Shown here: piece after piece, positions 12,091 to 24,468 of the stretch
Position numbering within the stretch: the stretch's first letter is position 1
How the letters are laid out: each line of letters starts with the position of its first letter
NCBI GenBank assembly: GCA_026874595.1
Contig: CM049306.1
Location: 39,370,019-39,434,018 of the forward strand
Origin: Sipunculus nudus
Taxonomy: Eukaryota > Annelida > Sipuncula > Golfingiida > Sipunculidae
Length of the DNA: 64,000 bases
Reading direction: 5' to 3'
The notes under the pieces: model-generated
What the model saw: only the letters and a program-made list of their open reading frames with translations
Databases searched by the model: none
Told to the model about the DNA's origin: nothing
Made by a program: the position numbers and the translations under genes

Positions 12091-14352
12091 AATTGTAACA
12101 GCATGTTGGCAGTGACCTTGTTTGTTGCTACGGGACTGATCAATCTCTAGGAATCAGACTATAACCACGAAGAATTGTTCTTGATTAAGGCCAGTTTATA
12201 CAAATCTTTATTCTGCTAATGAAATCCTGGCTTATACTTCACAGGACTACTGTAGATTTCTTAAACTCCTGACCCCAGTGGCCATTTTTACATCCAAGAA
12301 CACACTGGCCCCTAAAACCTGCTAGCAGGATTTTAATATGAAATAGGACAAACTTCCCGACAGAGTTTGTTGACACCAGAACATGATAGACATGTTAGTA
12401 TCTGACAAGTAGTTGTTAATATTGCAACAGTAGGGTTGACAAAAGGTATTGATGTAATTTTGCGCAGGGATGTGTAAATTGTTCAATATATTGATCTGGC
12501 ATTATGCTGTGAGGCATTACAATGCGACAGGAAATGTGCTGGAACCAAACCATTATGTGATATCAATATACACGCCGGGCACAGGAGACTAAAAAAATAT
12601 TGTTCCGCCTAACGGGACAGGCCCTCACTTGAGATCGGTACTTGTAGGTCACAGGAAATGGTCTTGTGCTCTGTCCTGTGTCTTGTGATAGTGTGTCGCT
12701 AAATGTGAAAAAGAGGCTGGAAGAAATATTGTTCACCAGCAGAAGTACAAATTGTAAAAGTCACCTGCCAAGGAATATCCATACATGGAGCATGGATTTA
12801 AGCCAGTTTTTGAAGATTTATAACAAAATATAATATTAGAAATCAAACTTTTGATATTGAACTTAGACTGTTTTCACACTTTCACTCATCCTGCTAACAT
12901 TTTAATTGTGATTATGACAACCAGAATATTATTATTTTGAGAATTATTTCTTAACTCTGTATAAAACATAAGAGAAACAATCTTTGATTTCTGTTTGAAG
13001 GTTTAAATTATTGTGAGTGTTTAACATATGATCTTCTTAGTGCATAATCATCACTATAGTTCATCTGACCTTCTGTAGTTTTTTTTTTGGACTTGCCTGA
13101 AATGTGATGACTCCTCAGAATATTAAAAAAAAATTTTCCTCCGTTTATAATATACAAGTTAATAACAACCAGCATTTACTACTACTAGATTACCCTTATG
13201 ATGTGACAGACAAGGGGTCTGTTGCAATGACGTAAGTCCCGGAGAAGACCTATAATACCAATGTTGTTTATATTGAAAATATTAATGATTTAATGGTTAC
13301 TATAGAGACACATGCCTCTGGCCTTAAGTCCTTAATGTGATTTTAAGTCACATTTTGCAACAAACCCAAGATGTACTACCCTGGATGTGTTAAGCTTGAA
13401 GGATCTTCTTAAGCCATTGTGTGGGTTAATTTAAGGTATAATTTTAAAAAAAATCAGTGACTGAATACCTTTGGTTATAATATGTGTGGTCCTTTAATAA
13501 AAATGTCATGTAGCTTTTTGATTGTCCCTTCACATTGGCCTTAGTGCAGCTGTATCAGCCCTCAGGCCAATATGAAGGCAGTAAAAATCAAAAAGGTTAA
13601 TAATTTAAGTATCAGGGTCTGGTTAGCATTCATCTAACAGGATAATTCAATTGTCCAGGCACAAAGATCTTCAGACTGATGTTTAATGTTTTTGTGAAAA
13701 AATCGGATATAGAAGCCGTTCCTACAGTAAATATGAAATAGCAGTCTATAGAGGTGCATGTTTCAGTTAAAAGATTACATGTGCTGTGGTTCATTTGAAA
13801 GATGTCGTTTTTATGTGTGTTATTCTGGTATGTGACAGTATGTTTAATTTAAACATGATAGATTTAAATTGAAATTTAAGCCATGATAGCAAAGTAACTT
13901 GCATGGCTGGCTATGCATATATTTGTACCATTTCCTTAAGCAATTTAAGTGAACAAATTGACTGTACTTTAACTTGATACATGGGTCAAAATCTGTCTGT
14001 ATATTAGGGATGCATTTAATTATGAAAATGCCATGTGACACGTGAGTCATAATTACATATAGATATTATATTAGGGTATATTTTGTGTGTATTTGCTACA
14101 TTTTAATACTAGAGGATAGGATTTCTTTGCACTGTTAAATCTTTTGAAATAGTGATTTCTTGTTACCTTTGGATATATTTGAAATGAAAGAATGTTTATA
14201 AATGTAGATTAAACAATGCCAATTTATTATAGATACCTTTTCATATTGAATCATATGACTAAAATCTCTGAATACTGGTGGACTCTGAAAGGGGAACAAG
14301 AAGTCAACCTGTCTGTTACCTTATATATTAATTAATGTTACTCTTATTTCAG
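12091..14352. other. Intronic sequence upstream of the supported exon
   Basis: No gene or repeat is clearly recognisable. A somewhat less AT-rich stretch at about 12290-12720 stands out from its flanks. The last bases before 14353 form the acceptor of the exon. Confidence 0.5.
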
Positions 14353-14515
14353 GCCAGGGAGGACATCGACCCTGAGCGACAGCAAGAGAGGAAGTAGAGC
14401 AACAGACCGCAAGAAGGATGATGGGAAAGACTCCAAGACCCCGAGAGAGAGGACAAAGCCCTCTGGAGTGTCACGGGAGAAGACGCGAGACTTGATGCGC
14501 AAGCAAGAAATAGAG
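14353..14515 (+). CDS. Internal coding exon, basic Ser/Thr-rich linker of an unidentified protein
   Basis: The exon is bounded by 'cttatttcag' and a consensus GAG|gtaagt donor. It is 163 nt: one base completing a codon split by a phase-2 intron, then 54 open codons, ending at phase 0. Of the other two frames, the one starting at the first base stops after 14 codons. Composition is clearly less AT-rich than the flanks. The peptide has 17 Lys/Arg, 10 Asp/Glu and 13 Ser/Thr in 54 residues. It begins PGRTSTLSDSKRGSR, passes through DDGKDSKTPRER, and ends SREKTRDLMRKQEIE. The first two thirds look disordered and phosphorylatable; the last 15 residues look helical or coiled-coil. No domain or family is recognised, so no function is assigned. 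The likely downstream exon at 63364 begins in the matching phase and continues the helix (AKQLKAYQTR). It could be a scaffold or cytoskeletal linker, but that is a guess. Confidence 0.78.
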
Positions 14516-17500
14516 GTAAGTGGTCAAGCCCCCCACCTCATACTCCCTGTGGGAATTCATGAACTTTTAACCCCCTGTTACCTTGTTCTTATGGCTGTTC
14601 AGCTGTTTGTGTGTTTGTTTGTTTGACTGTGTGTAATGTGACTAAAAATGTTTGATATGGATTTTTGTGAAATTTTGTGTGTCTGTTGGACTTAAGGCAT
14701 CCAGATACAGATGTTGATTCCTGATTGTTGTTTCCTGCTTGGTTATCTGTATATCTGCAAAAAATTAGATAAAAACTGGTGACATCTAGTGGTTAAATTT
14801 GGGACCGTACACACAGGGAGGTCTTGAAATAGGTCAGTGTTGATTAAGTTATAAAATCATATGGATAATATCAGACATTTGTAAAAATATGTGGCCTCTG
14901 AGTACTCTCTGATTTTGAAAATAACAAGCTTCTCTGATATCTTGTGGGAATTGATATTGCTGATCTATATTCTAGCTGTTATTGATGTTATGTTGTGTTT
15001 GTCAATCAGTTAAAAGCTAGAACATCTTGTAAATTCAAGAAATTTTACTCTTGTATTTGGAATGAAATGCAAGCCCACACTATATGAGTACTATTAGTTT
15101 CATCTTTAAAATGGTTCAATTAACATTCTTCCTTCGCAGATTTTTTATATAACAATGATAAAAGTATTGTTTTGATATAGGTCCAAGCAGGGGTGGTTAA
15201 TTCCATGAATTTGCCCTACGTTTTGTCATAGTTGCCAAAAGCTAATCAGCGAACACAAAAGATATGTTTTGGTAATATGTCTTGATCAGATATTTTACTT
15301 TTTCTTATAAAAAAAAATTAAATTTGTGTTTGTGCACGGATACTTGCGATCATTTTGGGAAAACAGCGAATAATTAGTTTTTTCTGATCTTTGATTTGGC
15401 AAGCTACATATTACATATATATGTTTAGATAATGGCTTTGTGTTCAGATGGTTACTCTCGCCATTCACTGATGATGTAAAAATCTTTTTTGAGTGGGTTT
15501 AATCAATTTAACAAACACAAAGATGCTATCACTTATTTTGTTGATATTTGACTGATGAGGTGTGGAATAGGAAGAGGATCAATTAGTTGCCATGACAACA
15601 CAGATCTCTTATGGCAGTATCGTGATAGGTGCACATGTATTAAAGCCTAGTGATCTCCAGCCCACGCTGTAGGCAGGAATCAGAAGGCTCACTGCTGCCA
15701 TCTGGGTTATAATGACGGAACAACTAATAAATATTTATATGCTCATGTAGGCCTTAGCTATTATCTTGTCCGATTCTATAAATGTTACAGCAAATATGTT
15801 ATCTTTAGTATAATTGACTTAACCATGAACTCCATGTGACCTTAATCCTAAATTCATTCAATGAATAATCAAGGGCAGTTGCATGCAACAAATCAAGTTA
15901 CCATTTTCAATGTAAACAGTCAATCACTCAACAAGTGCAAAATTAGCATAATTTGTGCGACTCTCCCAAACAGAAAACATGCATTTGCAGTCTTACCAAA
16001 ACCCCTGCTCGCACGTTTTTCCAGGATATTTTTATTTGAAGGAGACATTATAAAAAGTTCTAGGTCAAATGTTGCAGGAGCTATTCCCCCATATGTTGAG
16101 TAATAATATACCTTGCACTAAATTCTTACATAAAAAGCAATCCAAAATATAGCAAAACACTTCACAATAATTGCGTTATATTCATCATTTGAGGACAGAG
16201 ATATAGTAATTCCATCTGATAACATCTGTCAATGCGACGTCACACGTGACTGACCTTTGTGAGGTCTTTATGACATCATCGTGTTATACACAGGTCTTGA
16301 AATCATAGATATGGAATGCGTTGTGTGTAGGAGCATATTTTGGGGTGATTAGCATAATTAGTTCAAAGGGGCAGAGCATAAGGGCTGTGGTGGTTAGGTC
16401 AATTCAGAGTATTTTGCTAATCCATCTTTGTTTGTAAATGTGACTTGGGGTAATTATGATTTGTGGCTTGTTTAATTGGTCCCAGTAGAATCTGTGAGAT
16501 GGTTTACTCGTAACATAAGAGCTTGCTCAATATGACATCCTCTGTATTTCTGGATAGTTGATTTATAGAGTGAATGATCAGCTGATCATATGATCAGCCA
16601 TGGAATATTGTTTGTTACCATCAGGGTTGGCAGCAGGGAATTTCATGAAAACTTTTTATTAGGGAACTCTAAGGGAAATCAGGGAATTTTTATTGGCTAT
16701 GATGACCAATGTTGATTATTAGGTTGTAAGCTAGGGTTTATCATCTCATGCCTCCAGTGCCAGCATTTAATAATTCAATACTGTATGGGCCAATAATCAT
16801 ACTACACAGCTAATATATAGTAAAGCAAAATGCAGATGTTATTCAGACAGAATCTTTGGTATATTTCAACAAGCATACATTTTCACACTATCCGTTTGCC
16901 TGTGCATCAGGACCCATGGGTCACTTTTTGCATAATGAACATATCAGCTCATTAAATTCAAAAACTTTGTATGGTCATTTTGAAGAAACCAGAATGTAAA
17001 GCAAGTCTGGGTGTTGGAGAATATTGCTAATTTGAATAGGAGATAACAACAAGTATTATGGAAGTGTAGGTCAGGCTGACCACAGGGATATGAGGTTTAT
17101 TTAGCTGACCAGATGTGATGGAATTGGACCCATTAACAGGAAGCCTTGCCTTAATTTGCACCTGTTAGTGACAGTAATGGCACAGCTAACCTTGTCAGCA
17201 GGCTGAATGGACACTGCTGCATGACCAAGCTTTGCTGGGAGGGGCCTTGGGAGCTGTGCTGCCTGTGCTGCAACCTCTGTAAGGCTGTAACATATTAACA
17301 GTACATGGTCTGGTCATCACCAGTCACTGGATATTCTGTATTGATCTGCCAGTGCTGGGCATTAAGAACCACTGCTGCTGGTGCTATTACATTCAGGCAC
17401 TTTGTAACAGGTATTTTGGTAAGCTTAAACCTCAAATGCAGCTGAAATTTCTCTTATTAAAAAATTAATATAAGGTCTTTTAACATAAAAAATGAATTGG

Positions 17501-19174
17501 TACAGTTTCATACATCATTTAAAAGGTTAAATAAATATTTCTTTGATATAAAATGGAACAGATTGATTTGATATAAAATGGTCAGATTTTAACCTTAAAA
17601 AAGGGTTTGTGTCGAAAATTGCCTATACATGGAATACTAGTTGATAGCTGCATGCCGCCGTCTGAGTTTTTGACAGTTGTTTACTATGTATTGTTAGTAC
17701 AGTACCGCCATTTTAATGACAGTTTGCAGTGTTAATATATATTTAGTGCTCATCCTTTTTCCAGCTGTCAGATGTATAAAATAAATGTGGTCAGTGAAAA
17801 TTTAAAAATCTACATTTTTCTTCAGACTAATATTTCACTTGTTCATTCAACTGAGCAAGGAAATTCTTGTGATAAATGGTGGAGAATATGTGCTGACCAG
17901 TAAAAACCAAGTCACAAGATTTGGTTCTTGCTTTATAATAAACCATAAACATTTGCATAACTCTAATTAACTATATTAAAAACATCAAAGATCAGAGTGA
18001 ACTATGTCATGTTTCATGAAGCTTCCCTTATTTAAACTGAATCATTTATTAATAAAGGGAGGAATCATAGTGACTACTTGACATTGTTATTCTGAGATCC
18101 TTGTATATGCTATATGTGTTGTTGAGAAAGAACACAAAATCCTGTTACATACAATAATTACTTAACATGCAAAACATACATCCACTGCTTTGTATAACGC
18201 AAGTTCAATATTGAGGATCTTAAGAATTAGTTAAAAGTCTCATGTGTTGTTAAGTAAAAAAATGAGTCAAGAAGTTAACAAAAACATGCCTTAAATTAGG
18301 GAAAGTCAGTAAATCTGTTTTGTTCAGAGGAGTACCTGATTAGTAGGGGTGTAACACTGCATCGAATAATTGATGCATTGAATTGCATCCCCATATTAAA
18401 ATTATAATTAAATAAATAATATAATTTTGAATATTATTTTTTTGCATTTACCACTCAGAAGTCCTCTGTGGGATCTAAAATTTGAAAAGAGCCACGGCAG
18501 TGTAGACCTTTGGACATTTAATGCTTTTGTGCGCTTGAGTTCCAACACTTACTGGTAGAACTCTCATCTTTCCCAGAAACAAAAATGGCGCGATAAACAG
18601 AGGGAGAACTGCAATACTAAATCTGCATTGCTAAAACTTACATCTGTTATAGTAAAATATCTGAGTATATTTAAAAGAAAGTCTGAAATGTATCTATGAA
18701 AGAAATTAATTAATCTAGAATTCTTTCAAAGGTAAAGATTCAGTTCTAAATCTCTTCACAATTCTCAGGCCTATTGTCCAAACAGTAAGATTATTGGCTG
18801 AGATAGCTTTGTATAACAATACCAAAGACATACAACATACAGTATATACTGGTGTACATACATTATACACCCGTGGCTCAATTTCACCATGTTCAGTTTT
18901 TATTGTTCACTTAAAAACCTTGAAGAGGAATGAAACTTGAAGAAAGTTAAAATAGTTATCCTGGAAATTTTAAAATACATCTGGGGAATCTCAGGGAGAA
19001 ATTTGCTGTCATGAAATACTGTCAGTCATGATGGTACGTGGTTCCATTGGATTTGTTTTGATTTTCTTTCGCTAAATGCAAGAGTAAGGACTAGGGTTGC
19101 AAGCAGTCACTGGAAAGTTAGTGCACATTTTTATTTCAAGGTCAGTGAAAAGATGGGGAATTTCATCAGTCATT
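14516..19174. other. Start of a very large intron, mostly unique sequence
   Basis: No exon was recognised. Items seen: overlapping palindromes at 16575-16596; a less AT-rich stretch near 17080-17400; and 'taggggtgtaacactgcatcg' near 18343, which resembles the terminus of many hAT-derived short elements, although no opposite end was found. A few short open frames have no recognisable features. Confidence 0.45.
16575..16596. repeat. Two overlapping palindromes
   Basis: TGATCAGCTGATCA (16575-16588) overlaps TGATCATATGATCA (16583-16596); both are perfect 14-bp palindromes. They could bind a dimeric factor or be chance; nothing else supports a role. Confidence 0.5.
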
Positions 19175-20792
19175 GTATCCCCAGACAAAGTCGGGGGATA
19201 CTATGTTTTCATACCGGTCCCGCCGCCGCCGCATATTAATCTTGTTGGCGTGATAACTCAGTATGTCACAGATCTTTACCAAACTTGGTATATGTATAGA
19301 TATGGGTGAGAGGACAACGCCTATTTAAAATGAGGTCATGACCTTGAATAGGAGAGTCTCCTTGACCTTGAATAGGTCCAATTTTGGGGAAAATCACACA
19401 AATTCTTAAATATCTCAAGAAATCTTGCATGGATTGATCCCAAAATTAAGTTGATGGAAGATCATGGATAGGGTTGTCATGTTCCAGAACTGGTGGCGCC
19501 ACCTATTATTCTTTACTTGTTTTCGTGCCGTTTAATATCCCCAAAATTGCTACTTGACAGTACTGTGAGCATTATAAGTCAAAAACTAATGGACAGATTT
19601 CTTTTATATTATGCATATACATAGATATGGGTTATGGGATGATGTATATATATATTGGGGTCATGACCTTTTTCTATGAGAGTGGCCTTGACCTTGAATA
19701 TTTCCATATATGGTAAAAATCACACAAAATCATTAATATCTCAATAAGGGATGCATGGATTGGTCCAAAAATCAACTTGACCAAAGATCTTGGATAGTAA
19801 TGTCATGTACCAGAAACAGGTGGCGCCACCTGTTATTCTTTTACTTGTTTTCGTGCCGTTTAATACCCCCATCATTGCCACTTAACAGTACTGTGAGCAT
19901 TATAAGTCAAAAACTAATGCACAGATTTCTTTCATATTATGCATATACATAGACTTGGGTTATGGGATGATGTATATATTTATTGGGGTCATGACTTTTC
20001 CTATGAGAGTGGCCTTGACCTTGAATATTGCCATATATGGTGAAAATTACACAAAATCATTAATATCTCAATAAGGGATGCATGGATTGGTCCAAAAATC
20101 AACTTGATCTTAGATCAGGGATAGTCTTGTCTTGTACCAGAAACAGGTGGCGCCACCTGTTATTCTTTTACTTGTTTTCGTGCCGTTTAAGACCCCATCA
20201 TTGCCACTTAACAGTACTGTGAGCATTATAAGTCAAAAACTAATGGACAGATTTCTTTCATATTATGCATATACAAAGATATGGGTTAGGGAATGATGTT
20301 TATTTAAATTGGGGTCATGACCTTTCCCATGAGAGTGGCCTTGACCTTGAATATTGCCATATATGGTGGAAATCACACAAAATCATTAATATCTCAATAA
20401 GGGATGCCTTGATTGGTCCAAAAATCAACTTGACCAAAGATCTTGGATAGTGTTGTCATGTACCGGAAACTGATAGCGCCACCTGTTGTTCTTTTACTTG
20501 TTTTCATGCTGTTTAATACCCAATCATTGCCACTTAACAGTACTGTGAGCATTATAAGTCAAAAACTAATGGACAGATTTCTTTCATATTATGCATATAC
20601 ATAGACATGGGTTAGGGGATGATGTATATTGAAATTGGGGTCATAACCTTTTCTGTGAGAGTGACCTTTTCTATGAGTGTGGTCTGATATTAATTGTTGC
20701 TGAAGACGGGGGGCCTATTCTTAAAGGAGGGGGGGGGGGGGGATTAATTGTCTGGGGATACTAGGGCACCTGCGTTGCCAAGAAATGTCTAG
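19175..20792 (+). mobile_element. Element B (Helitron/Helentron-like, non-autonomous)
   Basis: The 5' end is GTATCCCCAGAC (19175-19186), which pairs at 11 of 12 positions with GTCGGGGGATAC (19190-19201) to make a terminal hairpin with loop AAA. An exact inverted copy GTCTGGGGATAC is at 20750-20761 near the 3' end. It is followed by a weak hairpin (GGCA...TGCC, about 20765-20779) and the tail CTAG (20789-20792). The head continues 'tatgttttc' and a CCG-repeat, as in element C. The body is three ~327-bp tandem units plus partials, with GGTGGCGCCACC at 19492, 19819 and 20146. A G-homopolymer (20726-20742) sits just before the inverted motif. No protein-coding capacity is apparent. If the end is instead set at 20761, the flanking TA pair could be read as a mariner-like duplication; I consider that less likely given the parallels with C and D. 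Confidence 0.7.
19515..20640 (+). repeat. Tandem repeat of period ~327 bp inside element B
   Basis: The phrase 'acttgttttcgtgccgttta' begins at 19515, 19843 and 20170, and with two changes at 20496: spacings of 328, 327 and 326. Each unit also carries 'aagtcaaaaactaatg', 'gtggccttgaccttgaat', 'tggtccaaaaatcaacttga' and a GGTGGCGCCACC palindrome, which is degraded in the last full unit (20465-20480). High similarity between units implies recent amplification. Confidence 0.85.
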
Positions 20793-22935
20793 TTTAATTC
20801 TGCGATTATTATAATGGAAAACTCCTTGAATTTTGTGATAGCTGATCTTCATGTTGAATGGATTTAGCATTGGTTGCCTTACCTATTGAAAGTCAGTGTA
20901 AAGTTAGGAACTTCTTTAAAAGTTGGCTGCTAACATTGGTGTATCATATCTTGAGTATCTATTTTTGAAATTAACTTTCACATACTTTATAGACCAGTGA
21001 TATAGGGTTCAATCCAAACATCCAAGGTTGTTACTTAGGACTTCAAGTTCTATATACAAACATTCAAAGTTAAAAGTTCTTTATAAAAAAGAAGCTGCTT
21101 ATATTCATACATTTAAAAATGAAATGTGTGGCACAGAAATATGTCCTGCGGTTGGCTTCATATTCACAAGGCTAAAATTTCATGATTTCCACTTTTCTAG
21201 GTTTGATTTTCACAATCTCATTATACAGTAAACAACACATAAGCTATCCTTTTGATTATAATATTGTATGAAAATGTCTATATGCTTGATATCTTTACTA
21301 CTTGAGAAGTACCAGGTGAACATTGAAGCTTTGGAAATTTTAGTTCATTTTAGACATATGATGTCAAATACAATTCAAAAGAATGTGAGGAACATTATCA
21401 TCACTTCTTCATACTAATAGGCTTTGTTCAAATCTGACTGCAATGCCTGTACATGTAAAACAGTCTATTTAGGAGGGGCTTTTTAAACATTGTCATAATA
21501 ACACTAGTAATCATTATTGGTAGAAATTCCACTCTGGACTATTTTTTTTCCACACAACAGCTCTGCAACTGATTGTCTGGTTTAAGTTAAAGTTATTTAC
21601 AAATGAACCCTGGAAATATCAAAATGTATTTTGAGTCATTCATGTTTTAAAAAGAAAATGCTGATGAATGATTAAAAAGCAGAAAAAGGCCCTTTTAAAA
21701 GAAGTGAAGTTATTTCTGAATTTGATCCCATAAAGATAACTGCAAGTCACTGGTAAAGGAGCAGTTACTTTTTGTAGGTATACAAAAGAACATAAAAGCA
21801 ACCAAAGAATAGTGGATTTTCTTAATGAAAATACCTGGCTTTGTAACATTGATTTAAAAGCATTGCTAGGAGCTCCTTTTCCACCTTCAGGTTAGTTGCA
21901 TATTTAGAAAAAAGTCAAGTAAAAAGTAATCCAAGGATGAATGGAATATATGCACTATTAGGCAGGTGCCCTATGCTAGCCAGGTTATTCACCAATCTTT
22001 CCAGCTGTCTGTCATGCTTATTCATTATCTCAAGAGCCATTCGGGCAATTGCCATGAAAATTTTACCAACGACTGACACCCATTAGAGAATGTGTGCTGC
22101 TGAAATGTCAGACCCACAAGACTGCCATTTTTAGGAAATGTTCATGTATTGAGAATCTTTAGTTTCCTAGTCATTCATAGTTGCACATTACAGCATCAAG
22201 AAAAAGTATGTTGTGATAGGCAGTCTGTCTTAGGTGTGGCCTTGCATGTCCTATCAGCCATATAGCCAGGGACCTAGGTCAGGTCATGTTTATACAACAG
22301 AAGAAGCCATCTGACTCTCCAAATATCAGGCTGATATAGCAGTACATGTAAACTGTCCAGGAAACAGTCTGGATGCTGGACAGCTTCATAATAGAAGCAG
22401 CAGCAAGAGCTACTTGCTGGCGGGCATCTTGCCAGGCTGGGATGTCCCAGGATTATTGCCTCACTTTGATTACATCTTCAGTGGATGAGTTAGAAAAAAG
22501 CTTGCTGTGTCACAGTATAGATTCACGGCATTATTCTATTCTTTGAGTTCAGTTTTACCTAGCCAGGGCTGGCTGTAACTCCCTTAACCTTGGTCCTCCC
22601 TAAGAGCATGCCACCACTTTTTGTCACTGATTGGAGACAGCAAATGGGGCCAAGGTGGACTGGTCCTGTTTTGTGAACTGGGTGGACCTGGACACAGGTT
22701 AGGACACCATTGTAAATTGAAAAAGTGAGCATGCAAAAATTTGCTGTTGTGTGTGAATCTGTGATATTAGTTAATATGATTATTATTTACTCTGTATTGT
22801 GTCTGTGATATTTATTAATAGTTTAATATATTCAACTTTTGAGAATGTAACCATTTTATTTAATCTTCTGTGATGATTCAGCTTGCTAGATTTGAATATT
22901 TAGCCTAGCTAACTATCAGCTAATGCTGAGTTATA
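20793..22935. other. Intronic sequence, no recognised feature
   Basis: Unique AT-rich DNA with a less AT-rich stretch at about 22180-22700. No splice-bounded open frame was convincing. Confidence 0.4.
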
Positions 22936-23293
22936 GCAGTTCTTCTTTGTCTCTTGTTCTTTGTCTGTAGCAATTCTTCATTGTTTCATGTTCTTAGTCT
23001 GAAGCAGCAGTTCTCCGTTGTTTCTTGTTCTTTGTCTGTAGTAGTTCTTTGTTGTTTCTTGTTCTTTGTCTGTAGCAGTTCTTCATTGTTTCTTGTTTTT
23101 TGTCTTTAGCAATTCTTTGTTGTTTCTTGTTTTTTGTCGTGAGCAGTTCTTCATTTTCTCTTGTTCTTTATCTGGAGCAGTTCTTCATTGTTTCTTGTTT
23201 TTTTTTGTTTGTTGCAGTTATTCATTGTCTCTTGTTCTTTATTTGAAGCAGTTCTTCATTTCTCTTGTCCTTTTTCTGTAGGAGTTCTTCATT
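22936..23293 (+). repeat. 34-bp minisatellite, left part
   Basis: Pyrimidine-rich units approximating 'gcagttcttcattgtctc' plus 'ttgttctttgtctgta' repeat about every 34 bp. The array is interrupted at its right side by element C and resumes at 24469. Because 34 is not a multiple of 3, any open frame through it is a cycling artefact. Confidence 0.85.
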
Positions 23294-24468
23294 GTATCCG
23301 CCAAAACAGAGTTTTGCGGATACTATGTTTTCGGCTGGCCGCCACCGCCGCGTAGGTGTCCGGAGAACTCCTCCGTAACCGCTGGGCGGAATTTTACAAA
23401 ACCTGGGATTATGTTCGGGTCACATGTGAACTGATGCGCCCCGATTTTGTTTTGACCTCTGACCTTTCCTCTGCGCTCTGCGTCCGTTTGTGCGTCTGTT
23501 TCCACACATAAACCCACATATCTCGGGAACCGTTTGACCGATCAGGCTAAAAAATTTACACAAATGTAGCCCTTGGATAGCTTTATAACATACACAAAAA
23601 ATGGTGGCGCCACCTGCAACCTTTTTTGAACAGTGTCCATCTGTTCATCTGCCTTGGGATAAAATCAGTCATATCTCTGCATTGGTTGGACTTATTCACC
23701 TGAAATTTGGCATGCGTATACATCCTGGATAGCTTTTCGGATTTTATGACAGGTGGCGCCACCTACATTCATGTTTACGCTGCAGACATCCAAGCTCATA
23801 TCTTGGGAACCGTTTGACTGATCAGGCTAAAAATTTTATACAAATGTAGCCCTAGGATAGCTTTATAAAATACACTAAAAATGGTGGCGCCACCTGCAAC
23901 CACTTTTGCACAGCGTCCGTCTTTTGTCTGCCATGGGATAAAATCACTCATATCTCGGCAGTGGTTTGACATATCTGCTAAAAATTTTGCAGGTTTATAC
24001 ATCCTGGATAGCTTTTTCGATTTTATGACAGGTGGCGCCACCTACATCCTAGTTTATGCAGCAGACATCCAAGCTCATATTTTGGGAACCGTTTGACCGA
24101 TTGGGCCAAAGTTTTGCATGTGTATAGTTCTCACATAGCTCTTTATCATACGCAAAACTGGTGGCGCCACCTGCAACCATTTTTGCACAGCGTCCATCTG
24201 TTTGTCTGTCGTGGGCTAAAATCACTCATATACAGGTAGTGGTTTGACCTTTCTGCCTTTAATTTTGCATATGTATACAACTTGGACGGCTTTCTGGTTT
24301 TTGTGGTAGGTGGCGCAACCTACATACACAATTTGGCTGCAGACTTCCATGCTAATATGCAACACTTCACTCTATTTCCCCTTGCCACTCAATACATGCC
24401 TCACTTCACCCGTTCCACTCTGATTTAGGCGGATACACATAGTCGCTTGTCGACTACCCGTATTCTAG
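23294..24468 (+). mobile_element. Element C (Helitron/Helentron-like) inserted in the minisatellite
   Basis: The 5' end GTATCCGCCAAAAC (23294-23307) pairs with GTTTTGCGGATAC (23311-23323) as a terminal hairpin with loop AGA. The inverted motif GGCGGATAC is at 24428-24436. A perfect 6-bp-stem hairpin TAGTCG-CTTGT-CGACTA (24440-24456) follows, then 8 bases, then CTAG (24465-24468). The head shares 'ggatactatgttttc' with element B. The body holds about three ~280-bp double units with alternating GGTGGCGCCACCTGCAACC and GGTGGCGCCACCTACAT blocks, the palindrome being exact at 23603, 23752, 23883, 24031 and 24160. The flanks are the same 34-bp minisatellite on both sides, so the boundaries are well constrained. 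No coding potential is seen. Confidence 0.8.

Noticed and set aside
18343-18395. hAT-like terminus 'taggggtgtaacactgcatc'
   Set aside because: Resembles hAT-derived ends, but no matching opposite end or 8-bp duplication was found, so no element is called.
19175-20761. Reading element B as a TA-duplicating mariner-type element with plain terminal inverted repeats
   Set aside because: The inverted motif is followed by a hairpin and CTAG, as in C and D, and the minisatellite insertion of C shows no TA duplication for the same type of end.
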